From Oerskovia douganii (GTDB taxonomy: Bacteria > Actinomycetota > Actinomycetes > Actinomycetales > Cellulomonadaceae), in contig NZ_JACSPN010000032.1 of assembly GCF_015142735.1 (NCBI RefSeq), forward strand, positions 1-44,352: DNA of 44,352 nucleotides, in the 5' to 3' direction. A program made the position numbers and the translations under genes. The notes below the pieces were generated by a model, which saw only the letters and a list, made by a program, of their open reading frames with translations, searched no databases and was not told where the DNA came from. Below, one piece after another: positions 23,901-32,016 of this stretch (within the stretch, counting starts at the first letter, position 1; every line of letters begins with the position of its first letter).

Positions 23901-26520
23901 GCGCGACCGCCGAGCAGTCGACGTCTCCGTCGGGGTCGTCGACCGTGATCCGGTAGCGGACCTGGTCGCCCCACTCGAAGAACCCGCCGTTGTCCGGGAA
24001 CTCGATCTTCACCGTGGGCGCCTGGTTGCCCACGACCACGGTGACGTTGGCGACGGCGACCTTGCCGTTGCTGTCGGTCACGGTGAGCTGGGCCGTGTAG
24101 GAGCCGTTCGCGGCGTAGGTGTGGGTCGGGTTCGCCTCGGTCGAGGGCGCGGAGCCGTCGCCGAACGTCCACTGGAGCGCGATCGGCTCGCCGGCCGGGT
24201 GCCGCGTGCCCTCCGACGAGAACTGGACCGTCAGGGGTGCTGCGCCGCTCGTCACGTCCGCGCGGGCGTGGGCGATCGGCGACGGGTCGCCCTGGACGTA
24301 GTTGACCTTGTAGACCGCGCTCGAGTCGTTGTTGCCGCCGAAGCCCGAGCCCCAGTCGATCACGTACAGCGCGCCGTCGGGACCGAAGTCGAAGTCCATG
24401 GGGCGGTCGAACCCGTTGGACGGGTCCAGCACGCCCGGCATGATCCGGTTGATGTCGACGATCTGGTCACGCTTGTCGCCGTCGAGCTGGATCGAGAACA
24501 TCGTGCCGTGGTTCCACTCGCCGAACAGCGCCTTGCCGTCCCAGTACGCGGGCCACTTCACGTCGGAGTCGAGCTCGGGGTCGAACGCGTAGACGGGGCC
24601 GCCCATGGGCGCACCGCCGCCGCCGATCTCGGGGAACTGCGGGTTCGCCGCGCCGGTGTACCAGATCTCGGCGGCCGTGGCGGCCGGGAGGTCCTGGATG
24701 CCCGTGTTGTTCGGCGAGTCGTTGGTCGTGCCCGCCGCGCAGTCGAACGACGCACCGGACTGGCCGGTCGCGAAGTTGAAGTCGACGTAGGACGTGTTGG
24801 CGCCCGTGCAGTACGGCCAGCCGTAGAAGCCCGGCTCGCTCACGACGTTCCACTCGACCGCGCCGCGGGGACCGCGAGCGGGGTCTGCCGCGCCCGAGTC
24901 AGGGCCGTAGTCGCCGACCAGGACGTTCCCGGTCGCATTGTCGATCCCGATCCGGAACGGGTTGCGGAAGCCCATGGCGTAGATCTCGGGCCGCGTCCTG
25001 TCCGTGCCCGGGGCGAACATGTTGCCCGCGGGGATCGAGTACGTGCCGTCGTCCTCGGGCGTGATGCGCAGGACCTTGCCGCGCAGGTCGTTCGAGTTCG
25101 CCGAGGAGCCCTGGGCGTCGAAGTTCTTGCGCCCGGGACGCTCGTCGGTCGGCGTGAAGCCACCGGACTCGAACGGGTTGGTGTTGTCACCCGTCGCGAG
25201 GATCAGGTTGCCGTCCTCGTCGAAGATCATGTCCCCGCCCGCGTGGCAGCACGTGTCGCGCTGCGTGGTCACGGTCAGGAGCTTCTTCTCGCTCGCCGGG
25301 TCGAACGTCCTCGACGCGGTGTCGTAGGTGTAGCGCGAGATCCGGTTGTGCGGACCGTCCGACCCGACGTTCGCGGGCGACCAGTAGGCGTAGAGCCAGC
25401 CGTTCGCGGCGAAGTCCGGGTCGAGCACGAGGCCCAGCAGGCCGTCCTCGTTGGCCTGCGTCACGTTGAGGGTCAGCGCCGTCGTCGTGACGTTGGCGTC
25501 GTGGTCGATGCGGCGGACGCGGCCGTCACGCTCGGCGTAGAACACCGTGCCGTCGGGGGCGACGTCGAGCATCATCGGGTTGCTCGTGTCCTCGTCGAGC
25601 GCGACGCGCTCGAAGCTCGCGCTCTGCGTCGCGCTGCAGTCCGAGTCCACGACGCCCGCAGCCGTCTGGATGCCGCCCAGCAGGTGCTCCACGAAGCCCG
25701 GCTCGGTGTAGCTGGCCTGGGTGTGGCCGCCGCCGGTGTACCAGGACCGGCCGCCCTCGTACGCCTGGCACCACGCGATCGGGTGGTCGGATCCCATCCT
25801 GGAGCCGCCCGCGTCGTACGTCGTCTCGTCCAGGCTCGCGAGCACGTGGACGGTGTCGCGCGGGTTGGTGCGGAAGTTGTACCACTCGTCGTGCCGGTCC
25901 CAGCGGGACGGCAGGTGCGCGGTCGAGGGATGGACCCCGTCCTCGACCTTGATCGTGGCGTCCTGGTTCTGCGGGTGCCCGGAGAAGTAGGCGCCCACGA
26001 GCGAGCCGTACCAGGGCCAGTCGTACTCGGTGTCGGACGCGGCGTGCACGCCCGCGTAGCCGCCGCCGTTCGCGATGTACCGCTCGAACGAGGCCTGCTG
26101 CTCACCGTTGAGCACGTCGCCGGTCGTCGAGAGCCAGATGACGACCTCGTACTGCGCGAGGTTCTCGTCGGTGAAGGCGGCCGCGTCCTCCGTGACGTCG
26201 ACCGTGAAGCCGTTCTCGGTGCCGAGCCTCTCGATCGCCGCGATCCCGGCCGGGATGGCGTCGTGCCGGAACCCGGCGGTCTTGGAGAAGACCAGGGCGT
26301 CGAAGGGTTCCGCGGCGGCAGCCGCCGCGGCCGACGTCGTGGCGGACTGGTTGGAGCTGGGGACGGCGCCGGGTGCGGCGGCGAAGGCCGCCGCCCCGGT
26401 CGCCATGGACAGTGGGAGGGCCACCGCGGTAGCGGCGACGGCCGCGACCGTGCGCAACGCTGCGCGCGGTGCTCTCCAGAGCACGTTTCTCACCAAGGAC
26501 TCCTTGTGATGTCGGGACAT
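20965..26520 (-). CDS. Giant secreted ThuA / PQQ-sugar-dehydrogenase-like multidomain protein 2
   Basis: The product has 1851 aa and is a paralogue of the 4862-10939 product. Signal peptide about 1-48, then an Ala/Ser linker and a ThuA domain (about 73-290). The propeller (about 305-742) shows PMMLDVAPDG, EDGLLGLVLD, HAGGDMIFDE, LRGKVLRI, EIYAMGFRNPFR and EPGFYGWP. Next come PKD (755-830), a CBM6-like region (about 945-1080), a second PKD (about 1085-1170), two concanavalin/DUF1349-like modules (about 1180-1370, 1385-1570), Ig-like repeats and the same C-terminal domain ending AASCG. It has one concanavalin module fewer than paralogue 1 and a PKD in place of an Ig domain. No anchor is seen. 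The ATG at 26520 has GGAG 6 nt upstream; a GTG at 26493 with AAGGAG 6 nt upstream is an equally good alternative and keeps the signal peptide. Inferred role: extracellular sugar oxidation. Confidence 0.83.
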   Translation of the reverse strand: MSRHHKESLVRNVLWRAPRAALRTVAAVAATAVALPLSMATGAAAFAAAPGAVPSSNQSATTSAAAAAAAEPFDALVFSKTAGFRHDAIPAGIAAIERLGTENGFTVDVTEDAAAFTDENLAQYEVVIWLSTTGDVLNGEQQASFERYIANGGGYAGVHAASDTEYDWPWYGSLVGAYFSGHPQNQDATIKVEDGVHPSTAHLPSRWDRHDEWYNFRTNPRDTVHVLASLDETTYDAGGSRMGSDHPIAWCQAYEGGRSWYTGGGHTQASYTEPGFVEHLLGGIQTAAGVVDSDCSATQSASFERVALDEDTSNPMMLDVAPDGTVFYAERDGRVRRIDHDANVTTTALTLNVTQANEDGLLGLVLDPDFAANGWLYAYWSPANVGSDGPHNRISRYTYDTASRTFDPASEKKLLTVTTQRDTCCHAGGDMIFDEDGNLILATGDNTNPFESGGFTPTDERPGRKNFDAQGSSANSNDLRGKVLRITPEDDGTYSIPAGNMFAPGTDRTRPEIYAMGFRNPFRIGIDNATGNVLVGDYGPDSGAADPARGPRGAVEWNVVSEPGFYGWPYCTGANTSYVDFNFATGQSGASFDCAAGTTNDSPNNTGIQDLPAATAAEIWYTGAANPQFPEIGGGGAPMGGPVYAFDPELDSDVKWPAYWDGKALFGEWNHGTMFSIQLDGDKRDQIVDINRIMPGVLDPSNGFDRPMDFDFGPDGALYVIDWGSGFGGNNDSSAVYKVNYVQGDPSPIAHARADVTSGAAPLTVQFSSEGTRHPAGEPIALQWTFGDGSAPSTEANPTHTYAANGSYTAQLTVTDSNGKVAVANVTVVVGNQAPTVKIEFPDNGGFFEWGDQVRYRITVDDPDGDVDCSAVALRTSLGHDSHAHPMEELYGCEGVLQTARDEGHGIESNIFWVIEGSYTDDGGEAGVPLTGNALQVLQPKRVQSEFYTSTGRETSIGTGGTPGVQKETTSDSAGGGQNLGYIEPGDWWAHEPVSLANVEAISLRVASPNAGGVVSLRWDSATGPEIGRITVPNTGDWQVYRDVSTPLTNVPEGSGTLYFVLLSGGINVNWMDIDGRGVTDNVRPDVELDVTPVSGTVPLEVTATATGSDPDGEASDLVYAWDDGLGGGFVDGGPEFSHTYTSAGTYRLQVRVTDAGGAYTVKYVSIKVNESGPVMCFSGRSDDFTGTAVDEDRWSTIIRRDQKLAVADGHLVVPASKADFYGQGEGPVSNIVLQDLPSGPWTATTKVTFPARAQYQQAGLLLWGDGDNYAKMVIQGRSATPDASQRIFQFIREENGTPNEVAASNTANLGAAFPDTFYVRYTSDGSNLRAYYSADGLDFTAMAETKSLHGLVNPKIGLVALANDGSVPDVVDAKFDWFHITPDDTATAAGPDDEFEGTSLDGCRWSTVVRPDASGLRVAGGKLEIDTTPTDIYGTGNTDVPNIVLQDQPAGDWTVETKVDGSTFNQQYQQGGLILYGDDDNYVKLDFITKNQPGAAVDRGLELRSEAGATVLNPQPNVNNLTQGVWWLRLAKAGTTFTGSYSADGVTWTEIAEKVTNPGLADAKVGLYALGASQQASATATFDHFRVVPAAAPLTVSGSLDPASPSGADGWWTGPVTVTVATTGGAAGQQVYREYQLDGGAWAEYTTPVVVAAPGEHVVKVRASAGTESASGADVVLKIDGDGPSVAATLREDRTVEVVATDDVSGVASVEYSLDGTTWAVYEGPVAVGDDAVSFSYRATDVAGNVTAQSVDVPAGESVPVTVTAVPKCVANRVALAVTAVNTGDGPVTVVLRSAYGSKTFTGVAAGKSAHQSFATRAASVDAGQVTVTATDAEGRSTTYTVEHAAASCG

Positions 26521-26596
26521 GCTGCGCTCCGGGGTGACGACGGCATCGGCCGTGAACCGTCGTCACCGATGGCGGACCAGCTCCGCCGGGCATCGT

Positions 26597-26633
26597 GCGC
26601 CACGCGTGGCGCGGCTCCCCGCCGCGGGCGGGG
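26597..26633. terminator. Palindrome plus short hairpin after oxidoreductase 2
   Basis: GCGCCACGCGTGGCGC (26597-26612) is a perfect 16-nt palindrome. Right beside it CCCCGCC-gcg-GGCGGGG (26617-26633) forms a tight hairpin, close behind the stop of the 26649-27824 gene and before ThuA gene 2. It may attenuate transcription into the giant gene. Confidence 0.45.
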
Positions 26634-26648
26634 ACGAGGGCCTCCCTT

Positions 26649-27824
26649 CTAGATCTGCTGCCAGTCGCCGTCGGACGCGGCGCTGCGCTCGACGGCGTGA
26701 AGGATCCGCTGGACGGCCAGGCCGTCGGCGAAGGACGGGGTGGGCTGGACGCCGGCCGCCAGGTCGCGCACGAGGTCCACGGCCTGGTGCGTGAACGCGT
26801 GCTCGTACCCGAGGCCGTGGCCCGCGGGCCACCAGTTCGCGATGTACGCGTGCTGGGGCTCGGTCACGACGATCCGCCGGAAGCCCGCGACCTGCGGGTC
26901 GTCCGAGGCGTCGAAGAAGTGCAGGACGTTCATGTCCTCGAAGTCGAACGCGACCGACCCGCGCGAGCCGTTGATCTCGAGGCGGATCGCGTTCTTGCGG
27001 CCGTAGGCGAAACGGGTCGCCTCGAAGACGCCCAGCCCGCCGCCGGCGAGCCGCGCGAGGAAGACCGCGGCGTCGTCGACCGTGACCGGTCCCCGCTCGG
27101 TCCCGGCCGTGCCGGACAGGCCCGAGAAGCCGGTCGCGACCGGCCGCTCGGAGACGAACGTCTCCAGGACGCCCGCGACCCCCGTGATCGCCTCGCCCGT
27201 GACGAACTGGGCGAGGTCGACGATGTGCGCCCCGATGTCGCCGAGCGCGCCCGAGCCCGCCTTGGACTTGTCGAGCCGCCACGACAGGGGCACGTCCTCG
27301 TCCGCGATCCAGTCCTGGAGGTACTGGGCGCGCACGTGGCGGATCGTGCCGATCCGCCCGTCGGCGACGAGCTGTCGCGCGAGCTGGACCGCGGGGACGC
27401 GCCGGTAGGTGAAGCCCACCGAGGCGAGCACCCCGCGCTGCGCGGCCGCGTCGGCCGCGGCGACCATGAGCTCGGCCTCCGCGACGGTGTTGGCCAACGG
27501 CTTCTCGCACAGCACGTGCTTGCCCGCCTCGAGCGCGGCGATCGCGATCTCCGCGTGCGTGTCGCCCGGGGTGCAGACGTCGACCAGGTCGACGTCGTCG
27601 CGCGCCACGAGCTTGCGCCAGTCCGTCTCGACGTCGCGCCAACCGAGCCGGCTCGCGGCCGCGGTCACCGCGTCCGCGTCCCGGCCCGCCAGCACGCGCA
27701 TCTCGGGCGCGAGCGGCAGGTCGAAGAACCGCGGCGCCGTGCGCCATCCCTGCGAGTGGGCAGCCCCCATGAACGAGTACCCGACCATGCCGATCCCGAG
27801 GGTCGGGTGACCGTCTTGCGCCAT
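26649..27824 (-). CDS. Gfo/Idh/MocA-family NAD(P)-dependent sugar oxidoreductase 2
   Basis: The product has 391 aa. The Rossmann loop is IGMVGYSFMGAAHSQGWR (Gly at 12, 15 and 20) and the Glu-Lys-Pro motif is at 107-109 (LCEKPLANT). GDIGAHIVDLAQFVTG and the C-terminal substrate domain follow. It should oxidise or reduce a sugar with NAD(P) in the cytoplasm. I chose the ATG at 27824 over the GTG at 27833 because AAGGAAG lies 8 nt before the ATG but touches the GTG. The family hits often associated with this sequence type include myo-inositol/glucose-like dehydrogenases and ThuB-like enzymes, but the substrate is open. It lies between the lipoprotein and the giant protein. Confidence 0.88.
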   Translation of the reverse strand: MAQDGHPTLGIGMVGYSFMGAAHSQGWRTAPRFFDLPLAPEMRVLAGRDADAVTAAASRLGWRDVETDWRKLVARDDVDLVDVCTPGDTHAEIAIAALEAGKHVLCEKPLANTVAEAELMVAAADAAAQRGVLASVGFTYRRVPAVQLARQLVADGRIGTIRHVRAQYLQDWIADEDVPLSWRLDKSKAGSGALGDIGAHIVDLAQFVTGEAITGVAGVLETFVSERPVATGFSGLSGTAGTERGPVTVDDAAVFLARLAGGGLGVFEATRFAYGRKNAIRLEINGSRGSVAFDFEDMNVLHFFDASDDPQVAGFRRIVVTEPQHAYIANWWPAGHGLGYEHAFTHQAVDLVRDLAAGVQPTPSFADGLAVQRILHAVERSAASDGDWQQI

Positions 27825-27847
27825 CTCAGGCACTTCCTTTCGTGGTG

Positions 27848-27968
27848 GACGTCGCGGGCGGGTCGGTGGGAGAGGGGTCCGCCGGGCCAGGGCCCGGGGC
27901 TCCCGCCGGGCCGTGGCCCGGGGCGACCGACGTGCGGCCGCCGGGGCGTCCGACCCGCCCGCGACGTC
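27848..27968. repeat. Nested inverted repeat with 19-bp perfect outer arms
   Basis: The outer arms are 27848-27866 (GACGTCGCGGGCGGGTCGG) and 27950-27968, exact complements. Between them lie two near-identical 22-nt direct repeats (27879-27900 and 27903-27924, 20 of 22 equal), each itself partly palindromic around GCCGGGCC/GGCCCGGGGC. The whole fills the gap between lipoprotein 2 and oxidoreductase 2. As RNA it would fold into a branched structure. Likely roles are partial termination and 3' stabilisation of the lipoprotein message. Confidence 0.65.
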
Positions 27969-27980
27969 GAGGGAGCATGC

Positions 27981-29045
27981 TCAGGACTGGAAGGCCGAGG
28001 GCAGGTACTCGTCGACGTTGTCCTTGGTCACGACGGGCGCGTAGAGCTGCACCTGACGCGGGACCCCCATCGACGCGAGGTCGCTCATCGACTTGCCCTG
28101 CACCGCGAGGCGGGCGAGCTTGACGCCGTCGGCGGCCTGCGTGGACGGGTAGACGACCGTGGCCTGCAGGACCGTGTCGCCCGCCTTGATGTCCTCCATG
28201 ACGTCCTTCGAGCCGGCGCCGCCGACCATGAAGAACTCGTCGCGCCCGGCCGCGTCGATCGCGGAGAGGACGCCGATGCCCTGGTCGTCGTCGTGGTTCC
28301 AGATCGCGTCGATCTTGGGGGCTGCCTGCAGGAGGTTCGAGGCGGCCTGCTCGCCGCCCTGGACCGTGAAGTCGGCGGCCACGCGGTTGCTGACCTCGAG
28401 CCCGCAGCCCTCGAGGGCGTCGGCGAAGCCCTTGCTGCGGTCCTGGGTCAGGGGCAGCGAGTCGATGCCGGCGATCTCGGCGACGACCGCCTCCTTGTTG
28501 TCCCCGAGCTGCTCGCAGATGTACGTGCCGGCGCTCACGCCCATGCCGTAGTTGTCGCCGAGCACGGTCGCGCGGGCCGCGAAGGGGCTCGAGAACTCGC
28601 GGTCGACGTTGATGACCGTGATGCCGGCCTCCATGGCGTCGGTCGCGACCTCGGTGAGTGCGGCACCGTCGAACGGCAGGATGACGATCGCGTCGACGCC
28701 GTCGTTGATGAACGTCTCGATCTGGCTGATCTGGAGGTTGACGTCGTTGGTGCCCTCGGCGACCTTGAGGTCGACGTCGTCGTACTTGTCGGCCTCGGCC
28801 TGGGCGGCCTTGGTGATGGCGCCCATCCAGCCGTGGTCGGCGGCCGGGGCGGAGAAGCCGATCACGACCTTGTCGCCGGTCGCGTCGTTGTCGGACGACG
28901 CGACGGGGGCAGCCGCGGCGCCGCCGGTCTCCTCCGCCTCGGGGGTGTTCGAGGTGCAGGCCGAGGCGAACAGTGCGACCGAGGTGAGGGCGACGGTGGC
29001 GAGGGTCAGACGACGACGCACCGAGGTGCGGGTACGAGCGGACAT
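27981..29045 (-). CDS. Sugar-binding lipoprotein of CUT2 ABC transporter 2
   Basis: The product has 354 aa with lipobox LFASAC (Cys30) after an Arg-rich n-region. The mature part is a classic RbsB-like type-1 binding protein: KVVIGFSAPAADHGWMGAITKAAQ, ISQIETFINDGVDAIVILPFDG, GITVINVDREF, KIDAIWNHDDDQGIGVLSAI. It delivers a sugar to the permease encoded just upstream. The ATG at 29045 has GGGAG 6 nt upstream. Little similarity to lipoprotein 1 beyond the fold is visible by eye, so the two importers probably bind different ligands. Confidence 0.9.
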   Translation of the reverse strand: MSARTRTSVRRRLTLATVALTSVALFASACTSNTPEAEETGGAAAAPVASSDNDATGDKVVIGFSAPAADHGWMGAITKAAQAEADKYDDVDLKVAEGTNDVNLQISQIETFINDGVDAIVILPFDGAALTEVATDAMEAGITVINVDREFSSPFAARATVLGDNYGMGVSAGTYICEQLGDNKEAVVAEIAGIDSLPLTQDRSKGFADALEGCGLEVSNRVAADFTVQGGEQAASNLLQAAPKIDAIWNHDDDQGIGVLSAIDAAGRDEFFMVGGAGSKDVMEDIKAGDTVLQATVVYPSTQAADGVKLARLAVQGKSMSDLASMGVPRQVQLYAPVVTKDNVDEYLPSAFQS

Positions 29046-29178
29046 GAGATCTCCCTTGATTCTGGTCCGGCTGGTGCGGGTTGGGTGTGCTGGTCGGGTG
29101 TGCTGGGCGTGCTGCGTCCGGTTCCCGCGAGCGGGTCCGGCAGGTGGAGGCGCGGTCGGGCGGTCTGGCGCCGTGGCG

Positions 29179-30234
29179 TCAGTCGGACCTGCTGCGCGAG
29201 GCGAAGCGCTGCTGGAGGAGCACGGCGACCACGATGATCACGCCCTTCGCGACGTTCTGTGCCGAGCTCGACATGTTGTTCTGCGTGAAGACGTTGGTCA
29301 GCGTGGTGAAGATGAGGACGCCGAGGACGGTGCCGACGATCGTCCCGCGGCCGCCGACGAGCAGGGTCCCGCCGACGACGACCGCCGCGATCACGTCGAG
29401 CTCGTAGAAGAGCCCGTTGGTCGAGGTGCCGGCCGTCGTGCGGGCGAGCATCATCACGGCGGCGATGCCGGCCGTGAGCCCGACGAGCCCGTAGAGGTAC
29501 ATGGTGTGGCGCTTGACCTTGATGCCCGCGAGCCGCGCCGCCTCGGGGTTGCCGCCGACCGCGACCGTGCGGCGGCCGAACGTCGTGCGGTTGAGGAGGA
29601 ACCAGCCCGCGACGGCCACGACCGCGAACATCCACACGAGCACGGGGATGCCGATCAGGTCCGCACGGAAGAAGTCGAGGAACGCGTCGACCTCGGTCAC
29701 GCGCTGCGTCTGCCGGTTGGAGATCATCTCCGCGAGGCCTCGGGCACCCACCATCATGGCGAGGGTCGCCATGAACGCGACGACCTTGCCGTAGGCGATG
29801 ATGACCCCGTTGATCAGCCCGCACACCGTGCCGACCGCGAGCGCGACGCCGACCATGACGATCCAGTGGGTGTCGGCGGCCATGGTCTGGGTCGCGAGCG
29901 TGCTCGCCCAGACGGTCGCCAGCCCCATGACGGACCCGACGGACAGGTCGATCCCGCCGGCCGTGATGACGAAGGTCATCCCGATGCTCAGCACGCCGAT
30001 CACGGCGGCCATGCGCAGGATCGTGAGGACGTTGTTGACGCTCGCGAAGTTCTCCCCCGCGGTCGCGTACCCGACGACGCACAGCACGACGAGCGCCAGG
30101 ACGAGGCCGATGTTCCTACCCATCGATCCATTGAACAAATTGCGGCGCGATGCCCCGCCCCCGGTCGCTCCAGGGCTCGGGGCGTTCGCCGGCCCGTCCA
30201 CGACGGCGGCGCGAGCCATCTCCTGCTCGCTCAT
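29179..30234 (-). CDS. CUT2 sugar ABC transporter permease 2
   Basis: The product is a 351-aa RbsC-like permease. It has IGMTFVITAGGIDLSVGSVMG (family motif), VCGLINGVIIAYGKVVAFMATLAMM and the conserved loop VIAAVVVGGTLLVGGRGTIVG. A ~30-residue Ala/Gly-rich N-terminal tail precedes the first helix. The ATG at 30234 overlaps the ATPase 2 stop (ATGA). Only one permease gene is present in this module, so the channel is likely a homodimer, unlike module 1. The 133-nt gap to the lipoprotein gene has only a weak hairpin. Confidence 0.9.
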   Translation of the reverse strand: MSEQEMARAAVVDGPANAPSPGATGGGASRRNLFNGSMGRNIGLVLALVVLCVVGYATAGENFASVNNVLTILRMAAVIGVLSIGMTFVITAGGIDLSVGSVMGLATVWASTLATQTMAADTHWIVMVGVALAVGTVCGLINGVIIAYGKVVAFMATLAMMVGARGLAEMISNRQTQRVTEVDAFLDFFRADLIGIPVLVWMFAVVAVAGWFLLNRTTFGRRTVAVGGNPEAARLAGIKVKRHTMYLYGLVGLTAGIAAVMMLARTTAGTSTNGLFYELDVIAAVVVGGTLLVGGRGTIVGTVLGVLIFTTLTNVFTQNNMSSSAQNVAKGVIIVVAVLLQQRFASRSRSD

Positions 30235-31757
30235 GCGGCACTTCCTTCCATGACGAGGTCGAGCACGCCGTGCTCGTCGATCGAATCTGCTGGGCCTTCG
30301 TGCATGACGCGCCCCTCCGAGATCACGAGCACGCGGTCGGAGAGACCGAGCACCTCGTCGATCTCGCTCGAGACCACGAGCACGGCCGCGCCCGATGCCG
30401 CGAGGTCGCGGATCAGCGCGTAGATCTCGGCGCGAGCGCCGACGTCGACGCCTCGGGTGGGCTCGTCGAGCAGGAGGACGCGGCACCCGTGGACGAGCCA
30501 GCGCGCGAGGAGCGCCTTCTGCTGGTTGCCCCCGGACAGCGTCCGGGCGTTCCGCTCGACCCCGGCGGGCCGCAGGTCGAGCGCGTCCGACTGCTCCTTG
30601 GCCGCAGCCCGTTCCGCGCCCTCGTCGAGGAAGCCCGCCTTCGCGAAGCGTGCGAACGTCGAGAGCGTGATGTTGCGGTACACGGGCTCGTCGAGCAGCA
30701 GCCCCTGGCTCTTGCGCTCCTCGGGGCACAGCCCGATGCCCGCGGCGACCGCGGCGGCGACCGAGCCCGGTCGCAGCCGCTTGCCCGCGACCGAGACCGT
30801 CCCCTCGCTCGCACGGCGCGCCCCGTAGACGGTCTCGAGGATCTCGGACCGGCCGGAGCCGACGAGACCCGCGAACCCGAGCACCTCGCCCGCCCGCACC
30901 TCGAACGAGACGTCCGAGAACTCGCCCGTGAGCCCGAGGGCCTCGACCGCGAGCACGACCTCGGCCTCGTCGGGGATCGGCGCGCGGGCGGGGAAGACGT
31001 TCTCCACCGCCCGGCCCGTCATGAGCTTGATGAGCTCTGCCGTCGGGGTCTGCGCGACCGCGAGGTTCTGGGCGACCGTCCGGCCGTCCTTGAGCACCGT
31101 GATCCGGTCCCCGATCTGCCGGATCTCCTCGAGCCGGTGCGAGATGTAGACGATCGCGACCCCGCTCGCGGTGAGCTGACGGACCACGCGGAACAGGTTC
31201 TCGACCTCTTCGCTGTCGAGCACGGCCGACGGCTCGTCCATGACGATGACGCGCGCGTCGTGCGAGAGCGCGCGGGCCATCGAGACGATCTGCTTGCCGG
31301 CGGCCGACAGGTCGCCCACCTCGCGGTGCGGCGAGATCTCCGGGTGGCCGAGGCGCCGCATGAGCTCGCGGGTCTTCTTGGCCGCCGTCCGCCGGTTGGA
31401 GAACCCCGCGGTCGACAGCTCGTGGCCGAGGTAGATGTTCTCGGCCACCGTGAGGCCGTCGACGACGTCGAGCTCCTGGTACATCGTGGCGACCCCGAGC
31501 CTGAGCGCGGCCACGGGGTGCGGGATCGTGACGACCTCGCCGTCGATGAGGATCTGGCCCTCGTTGGGCTGGTGCGCACCGGCGAGCACCTTGATGAGGG
31601 TGGACTTGCCGGCGCCGTTCTGCCCGAGGAGGCAGTGGACCTCTCCGGGGAGGATGTCGAGATCGACGCCGTCGAGTGCTCGGGCGCCGGGGAACTGCTT
31701 GACGATGCCCCGCATCTGCAGGAGCGGCCGCATGGGCTGTGGGTCTGCGTTGACCAT
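30231..31757 (-). CDS. RbsA-like sugar ABC transporter ATPase 2
   Basis: The product has 508 aa with two ATP-binding domains. Domain 1 has Walker A GQNGAGKST (45-53), signature LSAAGKQIVSMARAL and Walker B VIVMDEPSAVL. Domain 2 has degenerate Walker A GLVGSGRSEI, signature LSGGNQQKALLARWL and VLLLDEPTRGVDVG. It powers the importer of lipoprotein 2. The ATG at 31757 is taken rather than the in-frame codon at 31793. TACGTT lies 7 nt before the ATG and TTGACG 17 nt further, a complete leaderless promoter that the longer form would include in the coding part. It is the first gene of module 2 and divergent from the ROK gene. Confidence 0.92.
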   Translation of the reverse strand: MVNADPQPMRPLLQMRGIVKQFPGARALDGVDLDILPGEVHCLLGQNGAGKSTLIKVLAGAHQPNEGQILIDGEVVTIPHPVAALRLGVATMYQELDVVDGLTVAENIYLGHELSTAGFSNRRTAAKKTRELMRRLGHPEISPHREVGDLSAAGKQIVSMARALSHDARVIVMDEPSAVLDSEEVENLFRVVRQLTASGVAIVYISHRLEEIRQIGDRITVLKDGRTVAQNLAVAQTPTAELIKLMTGRAVENVFPARAPIPDEAEVVLAVEALGLTGEFSDVSFEVRAGEVLGFAGLVGSGRSEILETVYGARRASEGTVSVAGKRLRPGSVAAAVAAGIGLCPEERKSQGLLLDEPVYRNITLSTFARFAKAGFLDEGAERAAAKEQSDALDLRPAGVERNARTLSGGNQQKALLARWLVHGCRVLLLDEPTRGVDVGARAEIYALIRDLAASGAAVLVVSSEIDEVLGLSDRVLVISEGRVMHEGPADSIDEHGVLDLVMEGSAA

Positions 31758-31764
31758 GTGGGAG

Positions 31765-31793
31765 AACGTAGCCGACCTTTTGACGAGCGTCAA
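31765..31793 (-). promoter_or_regulatory. Leaderless promoter of module 2
   Basis: On the minus strand TTGACG (31793-31788), a 17-nt spacer and TACGTT (31770-31765), then 7 nt to the ATG at 31757. The -35 box lies inside operator C. Confidence 0.78.
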
Positions 31794-31800
31794 TCATAAG
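31777..31800. promoter_or_regulatory. Operator C (shared 24-bp element, module 2)
   Basis: It fits CTTYTG-N12-CAWAAG (CTTTTG ... CATAAG). It also contains a tighter dyad TTGACG-ag-CGTCAA. It matches operators A and B at most positions and covers the -35 box, so a bound repressor should block polymerase. Confidence 0.72.
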
Positions 31801-32016
31801 ATCCGCAACTTCCGCTTCACAATCGCGACCTGACCGACAAAAGTAGCCATGCGTGTCCGACCCGCCGACCGTCCGATCCCTCGACACGCAGGGAGCGACA
31901 CGCTGGACGAGCAGGTGAGGGACGGGAGAGCAGGCCTCGAGGCGGGCGTTCCGCGCCTGGGCGGGCGCGGGACGAGCTCCGGCCTCCTTGCCGCAGCAAA
32001 CCACACGCTAGGTCGG

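Noticed and set aside
20899-26652. Open frame of more than 1900 codons on the plus strand, antisense to giant gene 2
   Set aside because: Composition is Arg/Val/Gly/Asp-rich with no domain, as expected from the codon-phase shadow of a GC-rich gene. The minus strand encodes clear ThuA and propeller motifs.
27879-27924. CRISPR-like reading of the two 22-nt repeats
   Set aside because: There are only two copies, virtually no spacer between them and no cas genes.
29179-32004. Permease 2 extended upstream to a 941-residue protein from the GTG at 32004
   Set aside because: The extension is the ATPase gene read in a wrong frame. Homology starts at the ATG 30234, which overlaps the ATPase stop.
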